A stretch of 63,823 nt of DNA from Ammoniphilus resinae (lineage in GTDB: Bacteria; Bacillota; Bacilli; Aneurinibacillales; RAOX-1). Below, one piece after another: positions 34,753 to 43,781 of the stretch (positions within the stretch are counted from its first letter, which is position 1; every line of letters starts with the position of its first letter). Location: the NCBI RefSeq assembly GCF_017873965.1, contig NZ_JAGGKT010000021.1, forward strand, positions 1-63,823. The letters run 5' to 3'. A program made the translations under genes and the position numbers. The notes beneath the pieces are model-generated. The model saw only the letters and a list, made by a program, of their open reading frames with translations, had not been told where the DNA came from and did no database searches.

Positions 34753-35463
34753 ATGGGCATAAGAGGGCCAAAATGCTTTACAGCAACGCATACCCCCTCT
34801 GCAATAATAGGGACTATTGATGTAAACAACCCATTTGTAACGGTTTTTGAAGATACAACAATGAATCATAATAAAATACTTTTTACAGTTCGAAATTTAT
34901 CTATCACAGAAACCTTTACCGTCACAATTCACACAGATTCCGATGATCCCGATCCGATTATAGTGCCGCCAAATCCGGATGAGCCAGCAGCACTCGATAG
35001 CAATGAAACCTCCGTGCAAGTTGAAAATGCAAGGCTGATTACAATCAGTTCTACTCATAATACTGATGATCAACCTAATTTTCAGTTCAGTGTTACCAAA
35101 ACCTTTTGTATCTGTTGCCAGGGGAGACAATGTTCAATTGATACCCATACATTCAACAACACAATAGGGGTACCAGCAGGTAGCTCTAGAACCGTCTTTC
35201 AAGATCTTACTACCAACCATAATAAGACTATTGTTAGACTTAGTATCACCCAAGTAGAAGGAGCAGTACTCAGCAACGCAGGGATTACTGCCACATTCCG
35301 AACGGATCTGGTCACAGAGAATAGAACGATCTTCAATTTCCAACCCTTAATTATTCAATGGGAAGATTTGCGAGAGATAACACTTACCCCTCTAGCCGAT
35401 CCTGGTGGTTCCTTTAATGTTGCCGTAGAATATCAAAAAACCTTCTGCATCTGTTGCCCATGA
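34753..35463 (+). CDS. Tandem beta-sandwich protein with CICC tails, possibly spore-surface
   Basis: A 236-residue protein without signal peptide or membrane segment, built of two repeats of about 110 residues. Each carries TTxNHNK and ends in KTFCICC. The composition is rich in Thr, Asn and Val, as in secreted or spore-surface beta sandwiches. The end (FNVAVEYQKTFCICCP) is reminiscent of the DUF3992/Ena endospore-appendage fold, whose subunits cross-link through Cys. That assignment is tentative. ATG 34753 is chosen because AGGAGATG lies at good spacing. It follows the decayed hydrolase. Confidence 0.55.
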   Translation: MGIRGPKCFTATHTPSAIIGTIDVNNPFVTVFEDTTMNHNKILFTVRNLSITETFTVTIHTDSDDPDPIIVPPNPDEPAALDSNETSVQVENARLITISSTHNTDDQPNFQFSVTKTFCICCQGRQCSIDTHTFNNTIGVPAGSSRTVFQDLTTNHNKTIVRLSITQVEGAVLSNAGITATFRTDLVTENRTIFNFQPLIIQWEDLREITLTPLADPGGSFNVAVEYQKTFCICCP

Positions 35464-35517
35464 GGAAGTGCGTAAGAGTTTGTGGTATTTCCTGGGATAA
35501 TAGGGAAACTAGCTGGA

Positions 35518-35583
35518 TTCTGATAAGGGTACATTCAAAAAATAGGGGAAGTCAAGTCGCGAATCGCTCGGATTCGTGACTAG
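35518..35583 (+). repeat. Fragments of the ATAAGGG repeat and array-3-like dyad
   Basis: GATTCTGATAAGGGTACATT (35518-35537) resembles the start of the dispersed ATAAGGG repeat. It is followed by GTCGCGAATCGCTCGGATTC and GTGAC, a single GTCGCGAAT/ATTCGTGAC dyad like those of array 3. These lie right in front of the truncated IclR gene and probably mark the recombination point. Confidence 0.5.
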
Positions 35584-35588
35584 CTAGC

Positions 35589-36143
35589 ATGAATATCATG
35601 GGGACCTACCGGAAGATCTATAATAGTATTGATATTAGAAGAGTGGCACTACCTTATATGCAAGAATTAGCAGGGAAGTATGGAGAGACCTCTTATCTAA
35701 CAACAATCGATTATTCAAAATATGAAGGGATTGTTCTTGAAAAAATTGAATCAAATAAGACTTTGATTGTCGTCCGTCCAGTTGGCAGTAACTTTCCTTT
35801 ATATGCCTCCGCTACAGGAAAGTCACTTTTATCAGGTTTAACAGATGAGGAGCTAGACAATTACTTTGAACATGTCCAACTTATTCCGTTTACCGAAAGG
35901 ACACTAGCCTCGAGGGAAAAATTAAAAGAGGAAATTGAACTGATTAGACATCGCGGATATGCAACTACTCATGAGGAAATGGGAGACGGTGCCTCAGCCA
36001 TTAGTTCTCCGATTCGTAACTATCAAGATAAAGTTGTTGCTGCTATAAGCCTTGCAGGACCTTCCCAAAGAATGATGGATCAAATTCCCTACATAGTCCC
36101 AGAAGTTAAGTCTATAGCGGAAATGATTTCAAAAGTCTTATAA
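35589..36143 (+). pseudogene. IclR-family effector domain fragment (HTH missing)
   Basis: A 184-codon frame covering only the C-terminal effector-binding domain of an IclR regulator (VALPYMQELAGKYGETSYLT, PLYASATGKSLLSGLTDEEL, RGYATTHEEMGDGASAISSP). The family is normally about 250 residues with an N-terminal winged helix, which is absent here. The DNA in front is repeat material, and the ATG at 35589 has no ribosome site. It is therefore probably a 5'-truncated gene; alternatively it is an expressed effector-only protein. It lies beside a catabolic block that has its own complete IclR at 42.4 kb. Confidence 0.75.
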
Positions 36144-36189
36144 CACTTTAATTATGGAAATCACCAAAATCCAAAAAAACACTTGCTAT

Positions 36190-36376
36190 CAATAAAAGTT
36201 GCGATTTTGCTCTTAACGGGAGCATGTAATACCCATACCTCTTTAGGAGTCCGGCAAAAGTGGCAAAGCCAATAGAGACTTGAAAAAAGATGAAAGCCAG
36301 CGCATATAGACGCTGGCTGGTAGTTAAGGATTATAGGCTTAGTGCTAACCACCCTTTAGACGGGTGGTTTGATTTT
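36190..36376 (+). mobile_element. Relic resembling an IS200/IS605-type right end
   Basis: A non-coding stretch ending in two hairpins: GCCAGCG/CGCTGGC (36297-36317) and AACCACCC/GGGTGGTT (36347-36369), with TTTAGAC in the second loop and TGATTTTT after it. I recall this arrangement from right ends of IS200/IS605 elements downstream of tnpB, a region that yields omega-type guide RNAs. No tnpA or tnpB is present. The last hairpin may now serve as terminator for the IclR fragment. The assignment rests on memory of the motif only. Confidence 0.4.
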
Positions 36377-36428
36377 TGGGTTGCTTTGAGCATTTTCTTT
36401 ACTCACCAGAAGATAAAAGCCTTTCTTT

Positions 36429-37712
36429 CTATTCCATGAGTAAATTCGGTAAAAAGGTAGTTATCGATGGAATGTAGACGAGAATAAACAGCACGACTAT
36501 AACCGCTATGACAAACGGCCAGATTTGCTTCGTATAAGCCGTTGTCGTGATTCCATTCAAGGTACTTACCGTATACATCATCGTTCCGAGTGGTGGGGTA
36601 ATTCCTCCAATGGTCAGATTCAACACCATTGCAACTCCAAAGGCAACTGGATCGATTCCCAATTGATTAATAATGGGCATTAAGAGCGGAGTCATAATGA
36701 TCAAATTCGCAGTACCCTCTACAAAGCATCCTAATATAAGCAAGGAAACGGTTATGATAAATAAGATGACATACGGATTCGAGGAAAAGGATATCATCAT
36801 TTCAGCAGCTTTGTGCGGAATCCGCTCCCAAGAAAGCATACGACCAAATGTGGAGGCAGCTGCTACAATCAGCATGATGACTCCAGTGATTCGAACCGTA
36901 CTCGCCAATACATGTGCCAAGTCCTTTAATTTCATCGTACGATAAATAAAGAAACCTACAATTAGCGCATAAACAACAGCCATGGCTGCTGCTTCCGTAT
37001 GAGTGAAAACTCCAAAGCGAATTCCTCCGACAATAAGTACTGGGAGTAACAGCGCCCAGAAGGCTTTGGCAAAGGAATCCCACATTTCCTTCGGTGATGC
37101 GATTTTCTCACGTGATGGCTTATAGCCTCGTTTTCTTGCTGTAATATGAACGGTGATCATGAGTGCAAGACAAAGCAGTATGCCTGGTAAAATCCCACCA
37201 ATGAACAATTTACCAATGGAAACATCAGCTAGAAAACCGAACAAAATGAGGCCAATTCCAGGGGGAATAATTGGACCGATAATTGAACCTGCAGCTGTTA
37301 ACGCCGATGACCATGCCCGGTCATAACCGCGCTTTACCATCTCAGGAACCAAGGTCTTAGAAATGGCTGCTGCATCTGCATTCGAGGATCCAGAGAGGCC
37401 ACCCATTAATGTGTTTGTGAGGACATTTACATGGGCTAAACCACCAGTCAAGTGACCGACAAAAGCTTCTGCAAAACGAATCAGGCGTGCTGTCATGCCT
37501 CCTGCATTCATCAACTCACCAGCTAGGATGAAAAATGGGATAGCTAGCAGCGGAAAAGACTCGATCCCGGTAACAAATGCCTGAAAAACAAGCTGTGTCG
37601 GAACGGAATCATTCGTTAAATAATAAAGTAGCGTGGCGCCCGCAATGGCAATGGCCACCGGCATCCCTAGGGCCACGATGACAGCTAATACCCCTAATGA
37701 CAAGCCAACCAT
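36429..37712 (-). CDS. dctM: TRAP transporter large permease subunit (DctM)
   Basis: A 427-residue membrane protein with about twelve helices and typical DctM blocks: AIPFFILAGELMNAGGMTAR, GGLSGSSNADAAAISK, IGPIIPPGIGLI and TPPLGTMMYT. It forms the sodium-driven translocation subunit of a TRAP importer for carboxylates or sugar acids, working with DctQ and DctP. Its start overlaps the DctQ stop by one base. It is the last gene of the catabolic block and presumably imports an acidic substrate for the CoA enzymes encoded upstream. Confidence 0.93.
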   Translation of the reverse strand: MVGLSLGVLAVIVALGMPVAIAIAGATLLYYLTNDSVPTQLVFQAFVTGIESFPLLAIPFFILAGELMNAGGMTARLIRFAEAFVGHLTGGLAHVNVLTNTLMGGLSGSSNADAAAISKTLVPEMVKRGYDRAWSSALTAAGSIIGPIIPPGIGLILFGFLADVSIGKLFIGGILPGILLCLALMITVHITARKRGYKPSREKIASPKEMWDSFAKAFWALLLPVLIVGGIRFGVFTHTEAAAMAVVYALIVGFFIYRTMKLKDLAHVLASTVRITGVIMLIVAAASTFGRMLSWERIPHKAAEMMISFSSNPYVILFIITVSLLILGCFVEGTANLIIMTPLLMPIINQLGIDPVAFGVAMVLNLTIGGITPPLGTMMYTVSTLNGITTTAYTKQIWPFVIAVIVVLFILVYIPSITTFLPNLLME

Positions 37713-38239
37713 TATAACGCCTCCTCCACATTTGGTTTATTCCGTTCTTCAAGCTTTGCTAAATCATTAGATAACACTATTTTGATATCTGAGATGATAT
37801 GGCCTAAAACTCGGATGAACATCAGTCCAAAACCGATCGGCAAAGCCAGGTACACTACCGTATAATGCATCTGAAGCATTCCCGTCAGCTTTTTCCACCC
37901 TAAATCCCAAGCAAAATCCCATCCTCGAACACTAAAATCGACTAATAAGTACAGCATAACGATATTCATCAGTACTTCCAGGATAATCCTTGGTTTAACC
38001 GGTATCATCTGGACTAAAAAATCAATACTCGGATGTAATTTATGCCTAGCAGCCGCTCCGACTCCAAACATAACCATCCAAACAAATAAAATGGTAGAAA
38101 TTTCACTAACCCATCCAACGGGGGCATTGAAAATATACCGCAAAACAACATTCAGAAAGACAAAAATGACAATCCCAGCCAAACAGATCCCGCCCAAAAA
38201 CTCTTCAAGGTAGTTCCAGGCCCAGCGCAAGATTTTCAT
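37712..38239 (-). CDS. dctQ: TRAP transporter small permease subunit (DctQ)
   Basis: A 175-residue protein with four membrane helices and the DctQ pattern FLNVVLRYIFNAPVGWVSEI. It bridges the binding protein and the large permease. It is preceded by a hairpin that separates it from dctP and followed by dctM with a one-base overlap. Confidence 0.92.
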   Translation of the reverse strand: MKILRWAWNYLEEFLGGICLAGIVIFVFLNVVLRYIFNAPVGWVSEISTILFVWMVMFGVGAAARHKLHPSIDFLVQMIPVKPRIILEVLMNIVMLYLLVDFSVRGWDFAWDLGWKKLTGMLQMHYTVVYLALPIGFGLMFIRVLGHIISDIKIVLSNDLAKLEERNKPNVEEAL

Positions 38240-38265
38240 CTCGTTAATCCCCCCTTTTCATGAAT

Positions 38266-38291
38266 CCTTCCCGGCTCATCCACCGGGAAGG
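38266..38291 (-). promoter_or_regulatory. Intercistronic hairpin between dctP and dctQ
   Basis: CCTTCCCGG (38266-38274) and CCGGGAAGG (38283-38291) form a nine-bp GC-rich stem without a T tract. Such hairpins after a binding-protein gene usually stabilise its mRNA or reduce read-through to the permeases, so that the binding protein is made in excess. Confidence 0.7.
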
Positions 38292-38306
38292 TCTAAATCC
38301 AAATGA

Positions 38307-39374
38307 TTATTTCTTAAGCAATTCTTGAATAGTATCGTATAGACCAGGAGACCATTGGTCAAACTTCGTATAAACGACTTTTGTAGCTTCACGGAAAGCA
38401 TCTACATCCACGTCTTCGACGAATTTAACACCCTGTTCTTCTAACTTCGTTTTCCATTCGGCTGTCTGTTCAATCGCTGCTTTCGATTCTTCTTCCCCAA
38501 ACTTCTGGAATTCTTCAACCAAGATCTGTTGAATATCAGCCGGTAGGCTGTTAAAGTAATCTGCTCCGATTACAAACCCAGTCAATGCTTTAAAGTGACC
38601 TGTCATCGAAATGACCTTCGCATTTTCATATAGTTTCGATCCATAAATGGTTGATAATGGAGCTTCAGCAGCATCAACTACACCACTGGATAGACCTGTA
38701 TAAACTTCAGACCACTGTAATTCTGTTGGAGTCGCTCCCATTGCAGCAATGGTTTCCTTCCACATTACATTCGGTGGGATACGCAGCTTAACACCTTTTA
38801 AATCTTCCGGCTTGCGAAATTCTTTATTACTGATGATATGACGTTCACCGAAATACCAGTTTAGCGCAAGAACCTTGAAGCCTTTTTGCTCCATTTGAGA
38901 ACTGATCCCTTTGTACCAATCAGAACTTGTAATCTTCGCATAATCATCTGGAGAATCTACAAGGAATGGCCCATTAAGAACACCGATATCTGGAACATAG
39001 TCCTGCCAGTAACCTGTATCCCCGTGTCCAATAACAGGAGCTCCAGCTAAAATTTGCTCATAGGTATCCTTATTAGAACCTAAGCTAGAATTTGGATATA
39101 CTTCAATCTCAACCTGGCCATTCGTCCGTTCCTTCACCTTGTCTGCCAATTTTTTAGCATAAACATTGATCGGTTCATTATCGGCGATAACAGTACCCAA
39201 CTTAATAACGTACTTTTCTTGGCTTCCTTCTTCCTTTTTCTCAGCAGATGAATTATTATTAGTAGTGTTTTGATCTTGTTTCTGGTCGCTGCTCGATGAC
39301 GATCCACCGCAACCGGCTGTGACCAGGGACAATACGAGTACCGTTAACATGCTTAAGTAACTTGCTTTTTTCAT
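38307..39374 (-). CDS. dctP: TRAP transporter substrate-binding lipoprotein (DctP)
   Basis: A 355-residue exported lipoprotein with lipobox LVTAGC (Cys22), a Ser/Asn-rich linker and a DctP domain from about residue 54 (YVIKLGTVIADNEPINVYAK). The Arg that binds the substrate carboxylate is expected in the GVKLRIPPNVMW block. The substrate cannot be told; sugar acids or dicarboxylates are typical. It heads dctP-dctQ-dctM at the end of the catabolic block. Confidence 0.93.
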   Translation of the reverse strand: MKKASYLSMLTVLVLSLVTAGCGGSSSSSDQKQDQNTTNNNSSAEKKEEGSQEKYVIKLGTVIADNEPINVYAKKLADKVKERTNGQVEIEVYPNSSLGSNKDTYEQILAGAPVIGHGDTGYWQDYVPDIGVLNGPFLVDSPDDYAKITSSDWYKGISSQMEQKGFKVLALNWYFGERHIISNKEFRKPEDLKGVKLRIPPNVMWKETIAAMGATPTELQWSEVYTGLSSGVVDAAEAPLSTIYGSKLYENAKVISMTGHFKALTGFVIGADYFNSLPADIQQILVEEFQKFGEEESKAAIEQTAEWKTKLEEQGVKFVEDVDVDAFREATKVVYTKFDQWSPGLYDTIQELLKK

Positions 39375-39466
39375 TTTACGACTTCCCCCTTATCATTTTC
39401 TAATGTTTCATTCATCAAAAATCTTTCAAACCGCTCTAATATAGTTTAGATCACCTCCCCAAAAGC

Positions 39467-41254
39467 TTAGATGGATAGAGAGAATAGCGTTTTTCCAAAT
39501 AGAAGCTTCTGCTCTTTTTGGAGAATTTGTTCAATCCATTCTAATCGTTCTTGACCTGCCATAAATTCCAATTTACGGAATCCAAATGGATCAATTTCCT
39601 TACGGATCAACCGCAGCTGTTCCTTTGATGGCGGTGTTGTTTCTTGGAGATCTGGACTAACCTGTAATGCAAATCCAGTATTGGCTTGAACATCCTCTAG
39701 ATCGATCCCCGGATGAATATGCGTGAGAACAAGCTGACGAGAAGTTCTGTCCAATTCAAATACTCCATAGTTGGTAACCGTTTTCAACACTCCATCTGCT
39801 AGATGGACACTTTCTCTTTCGTCCTTGGTCACGAAGTGTCTATTTCCACTAACGAAATCAACAACATCGACCATTCGCTTCTGATCCTGACGGGTGATGT
39901 AAAAGAGAGAGTTATGATGGAAATTAATCACATCCGCTAATCCAGCCTGGCCCGGAAGCCTGACCTTGATCCGTTCCGCCTTTCTGATCAAGGAATTATT
40001 AATTCTTCCATGTTGATCCATCTGAGCCGTAGAACCGAACTCGACAGAAACCAAGCTTTTTTGATAAAGCCATTGCCATAAATCTTCAATCGCCCAATGA
40101 GAGCTGCTAGATTGATAGGCAAAAACCTCGGCTAATGATAATGTGATTGGATAAGCTGGAATATCGTTAAGCCCAGTGAAAGGAATCAACACCACATTTG
40201 GAACGTGCGTTTTCTTCGCTAACAAATAAGCAACCATCGATAATGGGGTATTCGATCCAACCGTGCTTACGACACCATCCTTAACTTCCTTGGCTAACAG
40301 ACAAGCCATCAACTCATCCATGTGAAAGGGTTCTTCCTCGTCTGCCGAATCACTTGCAGATTGCCGCAATTGACTCTCAAACTGTTTGATTTCTATTTTC
40401 GTAAAGCGCTTTAATTTCCCTAATCGATCCCCCAGCACTTCTCCATCTGGCTGTTGGATTTGGTGGTAATTTTGATCCATTTTCGCAGTTTGCATCGCGT
40501 GTTGGAGCTGCCAATAATCTGCGATGTAATAGGGCAAACACGAGGACGGGTAAGCCCCTCCGGAAACCTGGCAGATTCGATTGATCAGGAAGTGGGGAAT
40601 AATCACACCTCGAGGATCTGCATCCAGCTTTCCTTCTGGTACAATTTCCTCAACACTGACAAACGTTTGTTTAGATGCGCCGATTAATAAGCGATCCATT
40701 CCTTGCGATCCAAGTATTTGGATATTTCCTTTTTCATCCGCTTTTTGTGCATGAATCAGTGCCACATCAGGCTGAAACCCACGCATTAAGCCAAGTGTTT
40801 CACCGGTAAAAGGACATTCCATCACTTTATAGTAATCGGTTTCCTCATGGAAGCCTGATCCTACTGGTGGTTTCAATGGCAGATAAGGAACATTTTGCCG
40901 TCCGGCCTCCAATGCCTGTGTCATTTGCAGTGCGGTCCACTCTTCCCACTCTATCTCTCCATTTTCAATCGCTTTGCGAAAGAAGGGAGAGAGTCCAAAC
41001 AAATCCATACTGGCGAAACTGAATATCACTTTCTTCACCAATTTGGCAGCAATGAGTTGATCTAAGGCCAACCCGCTGCAATGAGTAAGAACTGTTAGAT
41101 TCTTGACTCCCTTTTTGACCAGTCCGTCAACAAGTGCCACAGGGATTCGCACAAACCAGAATCCCCCAATTGCAACCGTATCCCCATCCTGAATCTGGGA
41201 CAGCATCCCTTCCATCGTGTCAAGCTTTACAGGATGTTGATGAAGGTAATCCAT
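39467..41254 (-). CDS. Fused family I CoA-transferase-like protein (GctA-GctB type)
   Basis: A 595-residue fusion. Residues 1-290 are an alpha domain of glutaconate-CoA-transferase type (GDTVAIGGFW, SMDLFGLSPFFRKAIENGEI, RGVIIPHFLI). Residues 310-590 are a beta domain (GVVSTVGSNTPLSMVAYLLA, then LIPFTGLND). Where active beta subunits have the catalytic Glu in an ESG-like motif, this one reads PFTG (358-361), so the thioester-forming Glu appears to be missing. It may therefore be a C-C or thioester hydrolase, as reported for the CoA-transferase-fold IpdAB enzyme, rather than a transferase. It follows the RraA-like gene. Confidence 0.75.
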   Translation of the reverse strand: MDYLHQHPVKLDTMEGMLSQIQDGDTVAIGGFWFVRIPVALVDGLVKKGVKNLTVLTHCSGLALDQLIAAKLVKKVIFSFASMDLFGLSPFFRKAIENGEIEWEEWTALQMTQALEAGRQNVPYLPLKPPVGSGFHEETDYYKVMECPFTGETLGLMRGFQPDVALIHAQKADEKGNIQILGSQGMDRLLIGASKQTFVSVEEIVPEGKLDADPRGVIIPHFLINRICQVSGGAYPSSCLPYYIADYWQLQHAMQTAKMDQNYHQIQQPDGEVLGDRLGKLKRFTKIEIKQFESQLRQSASDSADEEEPFHMDELMACLLAKEVKDGVVSTVGSNTPLSMVAYLLAKKTHVPNVVLIPFTGLNDIPAYPITLSLAEVFAYQSSSSHWAIEDLWQWLYQKSLVSVEFGSTAQMDQHGRINNSLIRKAERIKVRLPGQAGLADVINFHHNSLFYITRQDQKRMVDVVDFVSGNRHFVTKDERESVHLADGVLKTVTNYGVFELDRTSRQLVLTHIHPGIDLEDVQANTGFALQVSPDLQETTPPSKEQLRLIRKEIDPFGFRKLEFMAGQERLEWIEQILQKEQKLLFGKTLFSLSI

Positions 41255-41271
41255 TTAAGATCCCCCTTTGA

Positions 41272-41940
41272 TTAGAACCACCCATGCTTATAGTAAGAAT
41301 CTAATGGATGGATCCCATTCTGCACATCATTTCGCACATGATTCTCGGTGGCAACCAATTCCTCTGCTCGAAGTAAAACATCCTGTGCTGCATCCTTCGG
41401 TACGACTAGCACTCCATCCTTATCTCCTACAATGATATCATCCGGATGGATGGATACATTCTGAATTCGAATCGGTACATTGTATTCTTTTAAGCACCAT
41501 CTTCCCATAATATCAGCAGGTGTCGTATATAGATGGAAAACGGGAAGTCCAAGCTTCTGAATATAGTCTACATCCCTCACTCCACCGTAAATGACAGCAC
41601 CTACTCCTCCGCGTGCTTTAATGGTTGTTGCCGAGAGTTCCCCTAAGTGCGAGCAGGTGTCATCATTGGGCTGGCTGATCACAATATTGTGTTTTTGGAC
41701 ATCGCCCAGCATTTTTAACATCGGTACGAAGACGACCTCCGGGTCCTCCGAATGAGTTGCCTCCCCTCTTACCGTAAGGGCTGTACCGCATAATTTCGCA
41801 TCTGCTGTCAAACCCTTTAGCTCTTTTGGGAGCACTTGATCATGAAACCCCAGAAGATCCAAGGCATCCGAAATCGCTCCGGTGTAGATCTTCGAAAAAC
41901 GTTCGATCATTTCTTCTAATGGAATCGCTATTGTTGTCAT
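41272..41940 (-). CDS. RraA-like aldolase/decarboxylase (HMG/CHA aldolase family)
   Basis: A 222-residue protein of the RraA/HMG-aldolase fold. It has GALSDAL-like GAISDALDLLG near the N-terminus and the metal and substrate region GELSATTIKARGGVGAVIYG followed by GVRDVDYIQ, where the Arg-Asp pair is the catalytic signature of 4-hydroxy-4-methyl-2-oxoglutarate and related aldolases. It probably cleaves or decarboxylates a 2-oxo acid of the pathway. ATG 41940 is chosen because AAGGAGGG lies six bases upstream; the longer frame overlaps the MaoC gene and lacks a site. Confidence 0.82.
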   Translation of the reverse strand: MTTIAIPLEEMIERFSKIYTGAISDALDLLGFHDQVLPKELKGLTADAKLCGTALTVRGEATHSEDPEVVFVPMLKMLGDVQKHNIVISQPNDDTCSHLGELSATTIKARGGVGAVIYGGVRDVDYIQKLGLPVFHLYTTPADIMGRWCLKEYNVPIRIQNVSIHPDDIIVGDKDGVLVVPKDAAQDVLLRAEELVATENHVRNDVQNGIHPLDSYYKHGWF

Positions 41941-41974
41941 TGCTGTTCCCTCCTTCTTTTTCGGATGAACAAAA

Positions 41975-42421
41975 CTATGCATTTTTCTTTTCTACTAAAT
42001 ATAGATGCTCACAAGCCAGCACTACTTCATTTCTTTGGTTAAATACTTCAACTAATTCACTGACGATTCCAAAATTAGGCCTTTTTGGACTATCCTTCTT
42101 TTCTTTGATTGTAGCTCTTACTCGGATGGAATCTCCGATAAATACGGGCTTAATGAACCGCAGGCGTTCATAGCCATAAGAGAAAGCCACCGGGTTGATC
42201 TCCCCTGCAGTCATCCCTACTGCAACGCTGAAGATCAACGTCCCATGGGCAATTCGCTGTCCAAATTCCTGTGTTTTACACCATTCGGCATCCATATGGT
42301 GGGGGTAAAAGTCCCCTGTTTGTCCCGCATGGATCACAATATCTGTTTCGGTAATGGTCCTTCCTGTCGAGTCACGATAAAACCCAATCTCGTAATCCTC
42401 AAAATAGATCTCCTTGCTCAT
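41975..42421 (-). CDS. MaoC-family hydratase 1
   Basis: A 148-residue hot-dog-fold protein. The R-specific hydratase signature is present as [16 protein letters not shown] followed by [15 protein letters not shown], giving the Asp/His catalytic pair. Family members hydrate 2-enoyl-CoA esters or dehydrate 3-hydroxyacyl-CoA; mesaconyl- and methylmalyl-CoA type hydratases belong here. Its ATG overlaps the IclR stop (ATGA), so it is translationally coupled to the regulator. It is paralogous to the second MaoC gene at 43.3 kb. Confidence 0.85.
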   Translation of the reverse strand: MSKEIYFEDYEIGFYRDSTGRTITETDIVIHAGQTGDFYPHHMDAEWCKTQEFGQRIAHGTLIFSVAVGMTAGEINPVAFSYGYERLRFIKPVFIGDSIRVRATIKEKKDSPKRPNFGIVSELVEVFNQRNEVVLACEHLYLVEKKNA

Positions 42422-43209
42422 GAACTCACTCCCATCGCCTTGTTAATTGTTTCTGCGCATTTTCTCAGTTCCTGTAGCAGCTCCTCTTTATAATCAGGAT
42501 TATCTGGAGGAGTTAAATAAGGAATTGCCAACGCCGCACCTATACCAATTTTTGGATTCCCAACTAATACAGAAATATCTTTGATTCCCTGTAGTGTTTC
42601 ATTCTCTGATGAAGCATGACCCTCTTTTCTTATCTGTTCCAATTTGCCGCGGAATTCCAGCTTTTGCTTCGGACTCATAGCCTGATATTCTTCATTGCCA
42701 GCAAGCTCAGCATCCAATTTATCAGCTGACATCTGAGAAAGCAGCAATCTCCCGGAAACCGTCCGAATGATTGAGAAATAGGCACCCACTTCAACAGAAA
42801 CTCGCAATTTTTCTGGGCTTTCTGCTTGTGATAGAACCACCAATTTACCATGCTGAAGTACGCTCAGATGACAGGATTCCCGTACAGTTCTAGACAACTC
42901 CCACATCGGTTTATAGGCTACTCTTGTCAGTTGTTCTACCGGAGAATGGTTATGAGCCAGCTCAAACAATTTAAGAGAGAGGGTATAGTTTCCAGAAAAG
43001 TCGTCTTTATTGATGTACCCTCTTCTTTCTAAACAATCTACCATTCTAAACAACTCACTACTTGTCTTCTCCAACGATTTAGACAGATCTGTAAGAGACA
43101 GTGGCATCTGTGCATTGGATAAGGCTTCAAGAATATCAAGGCCTTTTTCTAATGCAGGAACGCGATAGTTGTTATGATTTGCTTTGCTTTGTACCTTCAT
43201 CATCTCCAC
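42418..43209 (-). CDS. IclR-family transcriptional regulator
   Basis: A full-length IclR protein of 261-263 residues. The winged helix is at about 15-80 ([40 protein letters not shown]), and the effector domain follows to the end. The start is GTG 43209 or, more likely, ATG 43203 behind GGGGTGGAG. It sits inside the CoA module between the two MaoC genes and presumably controls that module in response to an aromatic or carboxylic intermediate. A weak ACTAT/ATAGT dyad lies just upstream at 43224-43242. Confidence 0.9.
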   Translation of the reverse strand: MEMMKVQSKANHNNYRVPALEKGLDILEALSNAQMPLSLTDLSKSLEKTSSELFRMVDCLERRGYINKDDFSGNYTLSLKLFELAHNHSPVEQLTRVAYKPMWELSRTVRESCHLSVLQHGKLVVLSQAESPEKLRVSVEVGAYFSIIRTVSGRLLLSQMSADKLDAELAGNEEYQAMSPKQKLEFRGKLEQIRKEGHASSENETLQGIKDISVLVGNPKIGIGAALAIPYLTPPDNPDYKEELLQELRKCAETINKAMGVSS

Positions 43210-43262
43210 CCCATCTACTAGCTACTATTCAATCGATATAGTAACTTTAGCTAAAACAAGAG

Positions 43263-43781
43263 CTACTCTTTCTTTTCGACGAGATCCTGCCAAGCCTCTG
43301 GGTTTCGGTATTTCACTGTTTGCAAATGCTCACAGTACAATACCAGCTCTCCTTCATTTTTAAACACTTCATAACTCACTTTTACTAATCCTAAATCTTT
43401 ATATTTGGGGCGCTTTTCCAGATGTGTCCGGACCGTATAGATGGTATCCCCAATGAAAACAGGTTTTATAAAACGTAGCTTGTCATACCCATAGCTGAAA
43501 GTGTTGATATTGTTGTGAGCCATCAATCCGAGACCTACACTAAATACAAAAGCTCCAGCTACTAAGCGGCGTCCAAAGATTCCCTCTTCTTTGGCGAAGG
43601 TTTCATCTGCCACGTAAGGGTGGAAATCCATCACCAAGCCATTAAACAACATACTTTCCCCTTCAGAAATGGTGCGGCGAATAGAGCGATCTTTTTGACC
43701 TACTACAAACTCTTCATACATCCAATTCTCTTTATTCCAAACAGGGATTTCTTCATGGATTCTTTGATTAGTAGTACTCAT
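43263..43781 (-). CDS. MaoC-family hydratase 2
   Basis: A 172-residue hot-dog-fold protein with the motif [20 protein letters not shown] followed by [11 protein letters not shown]. It shares [20 protein letters not shown] with the first MaoC protein ([20 protein letters not shown]), so the two are clear paralogues, this one with a longer N-terminus. Two MaoC subunits could form a heterodimer or act on two different enoyl-CoA intermediates. Its start overlaps the CaiB stop by 4 bp. Confidence 0.82.
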   Translation of the reverse strand: MSTTNQRIHEEIPVWNKENWMYEEFVVGQKDRSIRRTISEGESMLFNGLVMDFHPYVADETFAKEEGIFGRRLVAGAFVFSVGLGLMAHNNINTFSYGYDKLRFIKPVFIGDTIYTVRTHLEKRPKYKDLGLVKVSYEVFKNEGELVLYCEHLQTVKYRNPEAWQDLVEKKE

